This document shows positions 51,401-62,404 of a DNA stretch of 64,000 nucleotides, piece by piece. The notes beneath the pieces are model-generated. The model searched no databases. It had not been told where the DNA came from and worked only from the letters and a program-made list of their open reading frames with translations. This stretch comes from Azolla caroliniana. Its lineage: Eukaryota; Polypodiophyta. Location of the stretch: the NCBI GenBank assembly GCA_043228905.1, contig JBHGNT010000017.1, positions 11,160,001-11,224,000 on the forward strand, read 5' to 3'. Every line of letters starts with the position of its first letter. Position 1 is the first letter of the stretch. The position numbers and the translations under genes were made by a program.

Positions 51401-54400
51401 CACACACAGGCTGCTCTCCTTTGTTACATATGTGCAGCTAATTTAGATGAATTGGCTCGATTATGGTATAGGGAAGTTTTATTGAAATGCAACAGTGCTT
51501 TATTTGTCAAGGAGTTGCAGGTATTTCTTCCCCCTCCCCTTCTTGATAGAATGTATTGCAGAAATTGAACGGATCATGGATAGCTCCATCCACATTGGTT
51601 GTTGCACATCCCCAGGAATTAATGGAGAAAGTAGTTGTGTTGGCTCTTGCAAAAGGCGAAAAGCGTGTGACCCCATCATTGGCCAGATTAGTGAAGAGTT
51701 ATGCTGAACTGTTAGTAAGCCAAGGGCAATATACGGCTGCTATGGACTATCTTGATCTGGTACCTTTAGAAGAATCACCCGAAGAACTCATAATGTTGAG
51801 GGAACACATTTCAAGGAGCAAAGAAGGTAACCCTGGAAAATTTTCATATGGTTCACTATATTATACAAAGATCTAGGGTCAGGTTTTACATAATGTCATA
51901 AATTTTTAACATTATTTCCTGCGTGTTTCTGTTCTTACCCTCTGTGACAAGCTAAGAATACTTTTTGTTGTTTAAATACTTTCACAGGAGAGCTGAAGGC
52001 AAATGTATCAACTCGTTTGAGCAACTCCGTTACTCCATCAGTTGATGCAGTTTCTAGTCATGTAGCTGATTTCCAAGCTCCTCTAGTATGTGTGTTTACA
52101 TAATTATCTCATGTGCGTTTCTTTGATTAGAGAGAATGTACAACAGTAATGTTTGTTCTATTCTTGGCTTTTGTGTGGTGCAACAAGCATTTGCTGTATT
52201 TGCATTGCAGAATTTAGTGTAAGCATGGTTTTATATAGAGGAAATTGGAAAATCAGGATTGCTAGATTAAGAATTACTGAACAATTCTGTATCTCTTGAC
52301 CCTAATACTTCAAAAATACAAAGAATTTCCATTTCCTGGGATGGCTTTAAATGACATCTAAATATGTATGCTATCTTCTTTTGTCACATCCATTTGCTTC
52401 AATTCCCAAATTATACAAAAGTATCATGTCAATGGATATCTGAAGAAATTGTCCAAACTTACTAGACTCTAGAAATGTCCATAATCCAGACTATCATGAC
52501 AACCAAGTACAGACCATTTGTCTTTTATTCTCATTATAAATTTTTTTTCTCCATCTTTCTGTAGGTATAAACTAATTGGGCCCTGGTCCTCTCTGACTCA
52601 TTAGAAAATGAGTCAGTCATGTTGGATGCTCAAGATGAGTAAAGTTAGGTTGTTATGCCACAATCTTCCCGACTTGTAAAATGTGCTTTTAGTTCAGCAA
52701 CAAGGGCAAGTTTCCATTCCATATTTAGATCAAGTCTGAATAAGTCGACTTAACTCCCCAAGAAAAGATGATGGTACTTGAGGGATGAACAGAGGGCTCT
52801 ATCCAGCAGCATGAAGTTTCTGCTTCTGCTTGCTAATGCTGCTATCATGACGATACTACAACCATCCAATGTATAATCATGAACTGGTTTTGCCCTGCAC
52901 TAACTTTATTCCTAGCTTTCACACATGGGAGCTAACCCCTTAGCGATTGTCTACATCTATGGCTGTAATGTTTTGACTACATAGTTCTTACATGAAATAT
53001 TTTCCGTCCTAAGAAACAAAATTTGGAAATCTTTTATGAGCTATGATCTTATCTTCCTATGTCGCATTCAATTCGTCAGGATCTTCCCACTTGATCAAGA
53101 ATTTACGACAAACATTATCCATATTCCTTTCTCATACAAACCTAAAAGATGTTCTGTTTCTCATTGGATTGATTTTCTTGACAAACTAGAGATTTGGGTG
53201 AACACCTGTGTGGTGTTAGTATAGTAAACTGAGAATGAAATCTATTGAAATGCTTTCCATCTTGGCATTGGGACTTTGCAATGGTTGTAAAACCTGATGA
53301 TCTTGAGGTGTTCTACTTTCTGATTGATAAATGGGAGAGCTGAGTACATTATATAAACATCCTCGTACTTCTGTGGACAATAACTGTTAAGCAAAAGGCA
53401 CTCAGATTTTGGGAACATTGCCATGTCTATAGAAGTATCATGTCATGGCATGTTAAGAGGCGTGGCACCTGTTAACCCTATTCCAACATAATGTGGACAC
53501 CAATTGGTATTTTCCATAGTCCACATCCTACATTTCATGCATAATCATAGTTTGGATCTAATTATGATTTCTATATCTATGCTTTTTTGTATTCTTCGGG
53601 AGGTAAACTTAATCCCAAGTGTAGATCTATGCCCTGTTCTGTTTAATAGTAACTATGAAAGTCTCTGAAGATGTCAAAGAAGCCTACGAGACCCCAAAAA
53701 TTACAATCATGATCTCTCATTCAAAGCTTTGACAGGGGAGATTGGAATTGCAAAGTGCTATAATAAGCAAATGAAAAAACTCCTGTATTAATAATCTAGA
53801 TCATCAAAAGAGTCATGTGGTGATACATACTGCATCATTCATCATTCTGTGGTGGTTATGTTACTGCGTTTGTTGCCATGTGACCTGAACTGCTGTGTTT
53901 CAGCATACCAAATGAATATCTCCATGTTCATTGTTTTGATAACATTATACTCTAACCTTTTCTAGCTATATTGGAATGGGGTTACTGCATTTGTTGCCAT
54001 ATGACTTGAACTGCTGTGTTTCAGCATATCAGCAATGAATATCTCCATGTTCATTGTTTTGATAACATTAATGCCAACGTTGAAGGAAGTGTGTTGCATC
54101 CCATCTACCAAACCATGTTTCTATATCTTGCATCCAACTGGAACACAAAATTTGGCTTTTATGAGTCTTTTGCATCTTTTTGCTTGCTTCCCATATGATT
54201 CTAGAAAGTCAATGTGAGGGACTTTTTTGAATCTTAAGCATGTATTCAATAACCTTTTCCATGGCCATGATCTCAATGGGAAGTGATCCCTTCTCAAGGA
54301 GGAGGGTGTATGGCATTTGTTTTTGAAACTTTGTAAGAAATGTTTTTGGACATTTTCAAATACTTTCCAAGTAGATTTAGGGATGCTACCACCCCATACT

Positions 54401-55123
54401 TCCACCCCATAGAGAAGTACCAATGTCACCAAAGTGTCGAAAAGATATTTCTCGAGGACCCAACACTTATTATCTCCATGATTGTATGTGTTCTCAAATG
54501 CATAATATGCTCTCTTTCTGCCTCTAAATGACGTGTCGCACATTCATTCCATCTATGATTTTGAAGGAACTTCAAGGCCAAGATATTTGAAGCTTTCCAC
54601 ACATTCACGTGGCTCATTATTGTACATAATGCATGGTTTATTAAAGAGAGAAAGAAAGAAAGATATATTAACGTCTTTTAAGAGGCCAAAATGGCCTATA
54701 AAACCAAATAAGAGAGTACATCTTAAGTGTTGTCTTGTCTTTGAGAACAAAGCAGAATAAAATAAATATTACACAGTAAATATAAAAGTAAATATAAAAG
54801 AAAAGAAACGAGGGAATCTAGTTTTTGGCACATGTGAGATTCTCAAGTTTGGTATATTGTAGCTTTTGTCTTCGAAAGATCTCTAGCATAGGTCGATCTC
54901 TAGCTTTGAGAGAGAGAGAGAGAGAAAGAAAGAACGATATATTAACGTCTTTTAGGCCAAAATGGCCTATAAGACCAAACAAGAGATTGCATCTTAACTG
55001 TTGTCTCGTCTTTGAGAACAAATCAAAATAAAATAGATATTATTCAGTAAATATAAAAGTAAATAAGATGAAAAGAAAAGAAACGAGGGAATTTGGTTTT
55101 TAGCACATGTGAGATTCTCAAGT

Positions 55124-55169
<46 letters not shown>

Positions 55170-56580
55170 TGATGGGGTATACGCAGCCAACTTATCCTGC
55201 TCCCACACAAGACCTAGCATATGGTGCTAGGCAAGAGACTCCATATATGTCACAGCCTCGAGTATTCTACCCCACTCAACCGGCTGTTCCAGATTGGTCT
55301 CAGGTAATTACTGGTCCTAAAATGTGGTCAATAATATGTGACTCTGTAAGAATAAAAAACTGGATAGGGGAATCAACATCATGTATTGTGCAGCCACCTC
55401 CAATGGCACATCAGGTTCCGTATGCTCCTCAAGCAGTGACATCTTTTAATCCTGTTGATACTCCTGTAGTACCTCCTCCAGTACCTCCAAATCAATTCTT
55501 CACTTCAGGTCCATCTATGCCACCTCCTGTCCAATATCCCACCAGTGGCAATGGATCTGTAGCTACTGATCAATATGTAAGCTAATGGCCCTTTTTATTT
55601 TGATATAAAAACAGGGCTTTTATATTAACTGTATAAATAATCCAACAGAATTGCCAGGTGGCTTATGCCTGAGAATAAGAACCTCTGATATTCAAAGTGG
55701 CATTAAATCTCAGTATTTCTTTGTTAAGTTTCCATGATTCTATTTCTCTTGGACTGCAGGCTAGGGAATGGGCAAACCCAAGTTATGGTGTTTCCAGGAC
55801 TTTTCAACCAACACCTGGTCCTAGCCAGGCAACCACAAACATGATGTTTCCAGGACAGCCGAGTCATGAAGTTTCAGCTGCGCCGACACCTCGTGGTTTC
55901 ATGCCTGTTTCTGCTCCTAGAGCCCCTTTGGCTCAACTGCAACCTGGTATGCTAACTCCTCCCATGCAACCACAAAGCCCTCGGAGTTCAAGTTCACCTA
56001 CAGCGCCAGCAGTCACACCTATGCCTGCAGTGCCTGTAACTATTCAAACAGTCGACACATCAGAGGTGCCAGGTATATAAATTTGAGTATCTAATTTGTC
56101 TCTTTCTGAAAGCGCCAAGATTTTTAAAAATGCTATGGGATTATTTGGGGTATTTTTCTGGTTTTCCAGATGATTTGAAGCTTGTAATTGCAACGCTTTC
56201 AAGACTTTACAGTGAGACTACAGAGGCGCTTGGTGGTGCTCGGGCAAATCCTCTAAAGAAACGAGAAATAGATGATAATTCCCGGAAGCTGGGTGGTTTG
56301 TTTGCAAGGTTAAATAAGGCAGATATATCACCTAATGCAAGAGGAAAGCTGATACAAATTTGCCAATCTCTTGATGCCGGTGACTATGCCAGTGCCATGC
56401 AACTCCAGGTCCCTCCCATTTTTCTTTAGCTTTAGGGTAAAAATGCAATGTTTCATTTCTAAAGTGGACATTGACTTTGTTTTCTTTCAGATGAGCTTGA
56501 CAACTAGTGATTGGGATGAGTGTGGTTCTTGGCTTGGACCTCTTAAGAGGATGATCAAGACGAGACAAGCTTTAGGATAA
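45419..56580 (+). CDS. SEC31: Protein transport protein SEC31 homologue
   Basis: Outer-coat subunit of COPII. With SEC13 it forms the cage that buds vesicles from the ER at exit sites. Splicing of 22 inferred exons gives 3489 nt, 1162 residues, close to Arabidopsis SEC31B (about 1.1 thousand). Residues about 1-340 are WD40 repeats ([58 protein letters not shown]). A linker follows, with [12 protein letters not shown]. Residues about 435-800 are acidic then alpha-solenoid (ACE1-type, [29 protein letters not shown]). About 840-1050 is Pro/Gln-rich, the SEC23/SAR1-contact region in relatives. The last ~110 residues are the conserved C-terminal helical domain ([18 protein letters not shown]), ending TAA. 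Start ATG 45419 has a good context (ATGGCGGCC). All junctions keep phase, so the gene appears intact. The one uncertain join is the start of exon 18. Confidence 0.92.
47449..47568 (+). repeat. 60 bp tandem duplication in SEC31 intron 5
   Basis: TTTCCAGCATTTT...TCATCTCTG occurs twice in direct succession with a few mismatches. Each copy contains a TTTCCAG acceptor-like site. Confidence 0.85.
48138..48628. mobile_element. MITE-like block in SEC31 intron 5
   Basis: About 490 bp. The left end GATTAATCTTATCTATGGACC is matched in reverse complement by the right end (GATTAATTAGCTATGGACC). The interior is packed with GGTTTGGTTY and TTTAATGGTTT motifs and has no coding capacity. Inverted ends plus short non-coding interior suggest a non-autonomous DNA transposon. 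No target duplication was resolved. Confidence 0.5.
51521..51561 (+). other. SEC31: 41-nt intron 15 of SEC31
   Basis: Starts GTATTTCTTCCCC and ends ATTGCAG. It joins VKELQ to KLNGSW in phase 0. Reading through would shift frame and hit a stop within a few codons (AGAAATTGA), so removal is required. The length is well below the usual plant minimum of roughly 60-70 nt. A pyrimidine tract is present. Confidence 0.75.
53861..54070 (+). repeat. ~90 bp direct duplication, period 121 bp
   Basis: TTACTGCRTTTGTTGCCAT through TTTTGATAACATTA appears at 53861-53948 and again at 53982-54070, differing at a few sites, with about 33 bp between. Confidence 0.85.
54078..54644 (-). mobile_element. LINE fragment in SEC31 intron 17
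   Basis: Minus-strand copy of the post-RT region of the 40.5-44 kb LINE (equivalent to about 42935-43510): [48 protein letters not shown]. It is truncated at both ends and frameshifted. Confidence 0.85.
54645..55125 (-). repeat. Two SINE-like units sharing the LINE 3' end
   Basis: Units at 54645-54850 and 54908-55125 are about 85-90% alike by eye. On the minus strand each ends in GGCCATTTTGGCC, then AAAGACGTTAATATAT and a CTTT/CT tract. This matches the last ~46 bp of the LINE (GACGATAATATAATCTATC). The remainder is non-coding and AT-rich. They may be SINEs using the LINE machinery or short 3' LINE pieces. Confidence 0.5.
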
Positions 56581-56880
56581 TATTTATTCTTGGCTAGGGA
56601 AGAGGATGGAAAAAATAAAAGCAGGCATGAAAATACATAATTTTGACTATGCTTTGGGTTGCTACTGTTGCTGCTGTGGAGTGCATTAGTTTCAGAGAAC
56701 TTACTCCTGATAATTTTAATACCTTCTGCTCTTTAGTTATCTGTAGTGTATATCCAGGAGGTTTTGAGAATAGCAAATTTTATATGTATAACAACCACCT
56801 TGTGCAATTGGTCATGGCAGTTTTTGTAAATTTATTTTCTTCAATGTAGTCCTAAGAATAAAAATATTTCTTGTGTTTGA
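56581..56880 (+). terminator. SEC31: SEC31 3' UTR with poly(A) signal
   Basis: AATAAA at 56857-56862 lies about 280 nt after the TAA stop, followed by the T/G-rich ATTTCTTGTGTTTG. It is a plausible near-upstream element and cleavage region. Confidence 0.6.
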
Positions 56881-57475
56881 TTAAATCTGGAATGTGTGAT
56901 AATTTATGCCCACTTCTGACTGATCTTTATCCAGGGAGTTGACCAATCTCTCTTAGATGAAAGGAAATGCAAATGATATTGAATTGAGCAAGAATATTTT
57001 ATATTTATCTCAGAGAAAGTGGCTCGAATGCCTCCATAGGAGATAAACTTCTTATGGTTTTGTAATCATGATGCATTGTAGCCACTTCTGAAGGCACCAT
57101 AAATAAGCATAGATGTTTGTGCAAAGTTCATTAAGAAATTTGAGATTTGGTGCTCATTGAAACTGTACCATGTTCCGCCAATCTTTTCAATTTTGTAGAT
57201 TTAGAAGCAACTTGTGTGAATGGTATTGAACAGACTAGAAATGGGCCAGTTGTCAAATGTTGTGTTCTATTTGAATTGCCCACCCAAAACCTTCATGCTT
57301 GGAGCTGGAATTTAAAACTTACACAACCAATGACTGGTAATGACATAGTTAATAGTTAATGTTCTTCATTCCAGCTACTTCATCAATCACTTATCAATCC
57401 TCATAGTGTCAGGAGTAAGAGATTATCTAGAGTCAGGATTCAATCCCACACAATAGGTAATAATGTTCAGCTTTT
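56881..57475. other. Intergenic DNA downstream of SEC31
   Basis: No gene, repeat or element could be recognised in this stretch. Confidence 0.4.
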
Positions 57476-57530
57476 GGTTTCACTGATCATATTTGACCAC
57501 CTATGATGGTAATTTCTCTTTGGAAAATGA
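57476..57530 (+). repeat. Possible LINE 3' terminus remnant
   Basis: TTTGGTTTCACTGATCATATTTGACC is close to the LINE 3' end at 44010-44040 (TTTGGTCTCATAGATCATATTTGACC). A weaker copy follows near 57585-57620. Very short, so tentative. Confidence 0.4.
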
Positions 57531-57615
57531 GTTTATCAAGACTAATGACTCAATTCTACTTATACTATGTAATAATGTTCAGCTCCTGGTTCCTTAGTCA
57601 TATTTGTCATCGGAT

Positions 57616-58060
57616 GATAATTAGCAATTGGCTTAACGGTTTAAACGGTTTGGTTTTGTTCACTTCGGTTTAGGAGGTCAATGATTCAGTTCAGTTTGAA
57701 ACCGTGGTGTAGATGGTTTAAATGGTGATTGTTAAAATAATAGGGTTCTTAAAATATTTCTTTTGAACAACCTTGTCATGTTTCAGCCTAATTCTTACAT
57801 TTTAGGAAAAATCTTTAAAGTTTTGACAATTTTGGAAAAATTTAAAATTGAATATTGAAATTTTGCCTAACTTCTAAACCGAAATTGAACCATGAAATTG
57901 CAGTCTTAATGTTTGGATTTTTTGTAACGGTTCAGTTTAAATGGTTTTGTGGTTCAGTTTGGTTTAGTTTAAGTTTCAAAATTTTTAAGATGGTTTGGTT
58001 TTAAACTGTTTGAGTTTGACACTCTTGAACTGAACTGAACCGTTGCCAATCGTTAATGAC
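57616..58060. mobile_element. Second MITE-like GGTTTGGTT block
   Basis: About 445 bp. Left end ATTAGCAATTGGCTTAACGG and right end (reverse complement ATTAACGATTGGCAACGG) are inverted. The interior is again rich in GGTTTGGTTT and GGTTTAAA motifs, without coding capacity. It resembles 48138-48628 in composition but not in terminal sequence. Confidence 0.45.
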
Positions 58061-58079
58061 AAATCTCTCTTTGAAAAAT

Positions 58080-58534
58080 ATGGACAATCATGTGTCATAC
58101 TACGTATGTTGTACTTAGTCGCAAAACTATATTCTTCGTAGAATGAGAAAGCACATATTAATACATGTTAGAGATCATATTATTGTTTGTCGTTCGAACC
58201 ATTGTTTCTATGTGTTTTCGTTTACACAAAATTTGATGTAAGATGAGATGTTAAGGCACATGTAGTGAAGACTAGTTGGTTGCACATTTTTTCCAAAACG
58301 AGTTTGGAAGTTTTGAGTGTGACACTTTGATGCTTTGCCTTCAATCATATATGTTTTCCTCACATCTTTGACCAATTCCAATTCTTTCAAAAACTTCTCA
58401 TAGTCACACCATGTGTGCTGTCAATTGCAACATTTCATTAATTCATTAGTAATGTTCTTGAAGTTTGAGTCTTTACCTTTTACATGTTATAGTTTTGGTC
58501 TCATGATCATACTTGACCTTGGAATCATATAATA

Positions 58535-58572
<38 letters not shown>
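58080..58572 (+). mobile_element. LINE 3' fragment ending in (CT)n
   Basis: Aligns by eye with 43590-44060 of the LINE: ACAxATGTTAGAG, then a CACATTTTxxCC segment encoding a CTFF/CTFCPK-like Cys motif, and GGTCTCATGATCATACTTGACC near the end. It is followed by ATATAATAAATT and a pure CT tract (58536-58572). The 5' part is missing. Confidence 0.8.
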
Positions 58573-58575
<3 letters not shown>

Positions 58576-58579
58576 AAAT

Positions 58580-59700
58580 CAAATGTTTGTGGAAAAGGTT
58601 GGTATATACCATTGGAAAACGAGAATTACCGCTTTGTGGTGGCATGTTGTTAATTGTACCCGGGCATTTAAATGTTCAGAATCTATTATGGTTCAACAAT
58701 TGGTGCTTTCTTGGCAGCGATGTTTGAATTTGTTTAATTGGAGGCCTCTTGAGTGCAGAAAAGATATAAATTCCTTGGCACCAGGGGTGTTGGCAACTTC
58801 AAGGATATTACACTGGATGGAAAAGAAAGCCTAAATTCCCAGTTCAATCGAATGGCAAGGCTAGGCTTAGTAACTACAGAAAATGATGGCTTTTGGAACA
58901 ATCTGAAATAAGTTTCATATACCACATGGATATGGGTATATTTGGCAATCAATATTGGCATTGCCTAGATTAGTTTTCTTGATTCCAGAGTTGGTGGTCG
59001 AGGACCCATGGAAAGATTGGTCATTTGGTATTGGGAAATCGATTTTTGTAGTGCACACTAATGATGTGTACCATAAGTTGGTTGAAGATAGAAATTGGTT
59101 AGCAAATAAGGTTTTGGATACATGGTACATTACTCGATATGTAAAGTGGTGGCTTAGAGTTTTAGATGTAGGTTGGTAGTCTCATCTTCCATTTCGTGCG
59201 AATATGTTTCTTTGGCGTGCCATAGTTGGTGGGTTGCCTTTGGCCATGGCCTTAAAACGAAGACATATTTTGAATGGGACATGTTTTTTCTGTACGGTGG
59301 TTGAAGAAGACGCTACACATAGGTTCATTACATGTCTGGTTGCTAAAGCCATTTGGGTGATTATATCACAAATTTGGGCATCAATAACAGGAAATATTTT
59401 GTCACCTTATAAGTGGGTTTTTATTGATGAGGATAAAGTTATGCCCACACCATCATATAAGGTTGTGTTTGACTACCTTAGAGATTGGGGGATGTGGTTT
59501 AATTGAACCATGAGAAATGGGTTCTTGTTTGATGGACTTCATGGGGTAACACAACAACTCCGTAGGATGAAAGGGAAGTTGATTTGGCAATTTTCACGAC
59601 TATGTTGTATGGGGGCGTTGTCCCAAGAGGAGATGAACTTATGTCATCTAGTTTTACAACACTTCAGAAGGTTTCCCTTGCACTATCACTATTTATGCAT
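58580..59700 (+). mobile_element. L1-type LINE C-terminal fragment (zf-RVT)
   Basis: Plus-strand remnant with the reverse-transcriptase zinc-binding domain of plant L1 LINEs: LPFRANMFLWRAIVGGLPLAMALKRR then GTCFFCTVVEEDATHRFITC (CxxC...HxxxxC) at 59204-59506. Upstream is a degraded post-RT region (WTITRYVKWW-like, 58955-59179). Downstream is a short tail with RRMKGKLIWQ. Frame breaks at 59178 and 59504. Confidence 0.78.
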
Positions 59701-60000
59701 TGGGAAAAGGACCGCAAGTAGATGAAATAGATCCACTAGATATACACAACGTGAAAACAGAAAACAACAAGATACAAGAATATGTACAATACTTGAAATA
59801 CATAGGTTTTACATGGAAACCCTAAAACAGGGAAAAAACCACGGGTTGGCTGACTCCGATTCATATGTATTGATCGGTTGGTTTCAGTCAACCAACTTAG
59901 ATTTAGTTGTGTCGACTGGTTGTCTTTGAACAACCGATTGTGTTGGTTCGACTAGTCTTAAATCAACGGTAGTGGGAGTCGATTTCGACTTCTGTTGCTT
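59701..60000 (-). repeat. LTR-like segment left of Copia H
   Basis: About 110 bp (59703-59812: GGGAAAAGGACCGCAAGTAG to TACATAGGTTTTAC) matches 62128-62235 on the other side of Copia H. Beyond it are GTCGACTGGTTG/GGTTCGACTAGTC motifs of the same kind as near 63.1-63.3 kb. Probably LTR pieces. No boundaries resolved. Confidence 0.45.
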
Positions 60001-60507
60001 CTAGTACTCAATTGTCTTGTCTTCCAAGAAGACTATATCCCGACTCCTCACTACTTTCTTATCGACTAGGTCCCACAGCCTGTAGCCAAACTCATCCTTC
60101 GAGTACTCGAGAAATATGCATGGTTTCGACTTATTGTCGAGCTTCGACCTCTGATCTTTAGACACATGCATATACACCAGACATCTGAACACCCTTAGAT
60201 GTCGATAGGAGACATCCTCTCGTGTCTACACCCTTTGTGGGACATCACCTTTCAATGACACTGAAGGAGACCTATTGATCAGATAAACAATTGTATACAT
60301 CGCCTTAACCCAATACAATTTCAACAGCTTAACATGTGACAACATGCTCCTTAATCTCTCCATAATCGTTAAATTCAACTTCTTTGCAAGCCTGTTCAAC
60401 TCAGGGGTCTTCGGAACAGTATATTCGATTCGAATACCTTGGGCCTTGCAATATTCTTCAAATTGCCCTCTATATTCATCATCGTTGTCGGTTCGGATAG
60501 CCTTCAC
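60001..60507 (-). pseudogene. Copia H integrase core and C-terminal part
   Basis: IRTDNDDEYRGQFEEYCKAQ with the second Asp, TPELNRLAKKLNLTIMERLRSML (catalytic Glu position occupied by Lys in AKKLN), YLINRSPSVSLKGDVPQRV, then RCLVYMHVSKDQRSKLDNKS and GYRLWDLVDKKVVRSRDIVF at 60001-60192. A stop at 60223 lies between. Confidence 0.85.
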
Positions 60508-60632
60508 TTTCGGCCTGACTCTCTTTCAGCCCATGCCTAGAACTCCTTGAAGAACGACAATACTTGGTCCTTTGACTTTAGTATGAAAGCCCACAACTTT
60601 CGATGATAGTCATCTATGAACGTCACAAAGTA

Positions 60633-61250
60633 CTATCCACCTCGATGTGATGGGGCATCTACATAGCACACATCGATGTGCACTAGGGCTAGTGCAACTT
60701 CTCTTCTCCTTGGTGGTCCCGTGTGGAATGCAACTCTATTATGCTTTTCGACTAAGCAATCGACACACTTCTCCAAGTGCACTCCTTTCACTTTTGGGAG
60801 AAGTTCTTGGTCGGCTAGGATATGCATTACCTTTTTGCTCATGTGGCCAAGCCTCTTATGCCATAAATAACCACTCGAGTCGGTTGCCACATTTGCTTCC
60901 GACTTGCACAATCGGGCATGCATCATATACAATGTGCCTTGCTTCTATGCTTGGGTCACTATGAGGTTTCCCCGACAAAACTTCCATTTGCCATTTTGAA
61001 TGCTACCACTGTAGCCTTCGTCGTCCATTCTTCCAGTTGATATAAGATTCAGCTTGATATCGGGCACGTGTTGGACATCCTTCAGAGTTAGCCGACAACC
61101 AGTCGACGTAGTCAGGCATACATTTGCGACGTTGACTATCTTGCATTTATCATTATCCCCCATCTTCACATAGCCATGATTCCTGGTTGTGTAAGTCGAG
61201 AAACACTCTCTCGACAGAGTTATATGGAAAGATGCACTGAAGTTGATCAC
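60633..61250 (-). pseudogene. Copia H protease and GAG-pre-integrase
   Basis: 60945-61250 carries INFSASFHITLSRECFSTY (a D-S-G-A-S-like active-site region altered to NFSAS), CLTTSTGCRLTLKDVQHVPDIKLNLISTGRMDDEGYSG. 60633-60932 carries LWHKRLGHMSKKVMHILA and the integrase start LVHIDVCYVD. Confidence 0.85.
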
Positions 61251-62078
61251 CTAGGTGCACTCTTCACTTGCAAGATTTGCACTTGCCCGCTCACAACTGA
61301 ACACAATCTCCTCTTCACTTATAGCTATGGTTGATGTTCCTTTCTCCTCAGAAATCTTTCTGGGTTCGACATCCTTTGAGGCACCTTTGTCCTTCTTAAG
61401 GCGTCGAGAGTCCTTCTGGAAGTGTCCAGGCTTTCCATAGTAAAAGCATGTAAGCTTACCTCTAGACTTGGATCTAGCATGGGATTTGTCCCTCCTTTGT
61501 GGACTTCTCTGTCGGTTCCTTCCTCTATCCGAACGTTGTGCCACATTCGCATCTGCCTAGGACATACACCCTTGTCCTTTCTTCTTGTCTCTTCATTCAA
61601 GATGCTTGTCTTTACACTTGCAATGCCAAGTTTTCTTCTTGACACGAGGTGCTGAGAGTCACCACTAGGTTCACCAGGTTCTCCCAGCTATCCGGTAGGG
61701 TACACAATAGTAGTATGACCTGCATAACATCATCAAGGGGAAACTTAGCTACCAAAAGTTGGTTCACATACCCAATGAATGTGTTTATGTGCTCAACTAT
61801 ACTTTCTCCATCTCTGTATTTCAACCTTACTATCTTTCTCATCAAAGATGTTTTGTTGAGGGCATTCTTCCTCTCGTACAACCTTGACAACTTCTGCCAC
61901 ATCTCGTACGCATTTGTGTCGTTCGCCACATGCTGAAGGACACTGACATTACACATTGTCTGATGGTGGCCATTGCCTTCCTATTGAGGAGTTTCCATTC
62001 AGACTCTAATACCCCCGTGGGTATTTGCTCTCTGTCGATGGGCTCATATAGATCTTTGACGATGAGAAGATCCTCCAT
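61251..62078 (-). pseudogene. Copia H gag and nucleocapsid
   Basis: Capsid stretches 61842-62078 (MEDLLIVKDLYEPIDREQ) and 61612-61956 (YEMWQKLSRLYERKNALNKTSLMRKIVRLKYRDG). 61251-61544 carries CFYYGKPGHFQKDSRR, a CCHC knuckle with the second Cys changed to Tyr and the last to Ser. Confidence 0.85.
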
Positions 62079-62127
62079 TTTGATGTTCTAGTTTAGTTGT
62101 GCGAGTTCAGGACCATCATTCCTGGGA

Positions 62128-62235
62128 AAAGGACTGCAAGTAGATGAGATAGATCGACTGGATATACCCAACATGAAAAATGAAAACAACAAGATACAAG
62201 AAAATGCACAATACTTGAAATACATAGGTTTTACG
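62128..62235 (-). repeat. Repeat flanking Copia H on the right
   Basis: Copy of the 59703-59812 segment (GGACTGCAAGTAGATGAGATAG to ACATAGGTTTTAC), 5' of Copia H in its own orientation. This fits a 5' LTR end. Confidence 0.5.
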
Positions 62236-62404
62236 TTGTCGTGAAGATTTCGGCAACGATGTGAAAATCGCGTGGAATCGAGAAGGTATAATGTGCACAC
62301 GAATGAAAGGGGTGATGGTTACACTCATACGTTAGCATGTTGTAAATATAAATGTATTCAGAACACCTAAAGCCTATTTGCATTTTCAAACATATAAAGG
62401 GGTG

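Larger units (their letters stand above)
52086..55168 (+). other. SEC31: SEC31 intron 17, enlarged by repeats
   Basis: About 3.1 kb, the longest intron. 52086-53860 shows no recognisable element. 53861-54070 is a duplication, 54078-54644 a LINE fragment and 54645-55125 two SINE-like units, and the intron ends in a (GA)n tract. Confidence 0.7.
45419..56580 (+). other. SEC31: SEC31 exon map
   Basis: Inferred from GT/AG sites, frame and similarity: 45419-45741, 45916-45970, 46570-46692, 46769-46856, 46957-46993, 48754-48862, 48940-48997, 49093-49190, 49270-49389, 49484-49532, 49606-49718, 49965-50095, 50176-50758, 51167-51259, 51335-51520, 51562-51826, 51988-52085, 55169-55303 (or from 55187), 55394-55576, 55760-56072, 56170-56408, 56491-56580. 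Phases sum to one continuous frame. The exon starting 49484 was chosen over two nearby AGs because those give immediate stops. Confidence 0.8.
60001..62098 (-). mobile_element. Copia H, gag-to-integrase half
   Basis: Minus-strand Ty1/copia remnant: gag (61612-62078), CCHC knuckle, protease, GAG-pre-integrase, integrase, ending near 60001 before RT. Just upstream of gag, TGGTCCTGAACTC (about 62103-62115, minus strand) may be a worn TGGTATCAGAGC primer site. It is related to, but distinct from, Copia D. Confidence 0.85.

Noticed and set aside
53036-53224. Additional SEC31 exon within intron 17
   Set aside because: The 62-codon frame shows no resemblance to SEC31 and the flanking phases already join. 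It is left as intron, although a lost or extra exon here cannot be fully excluded.
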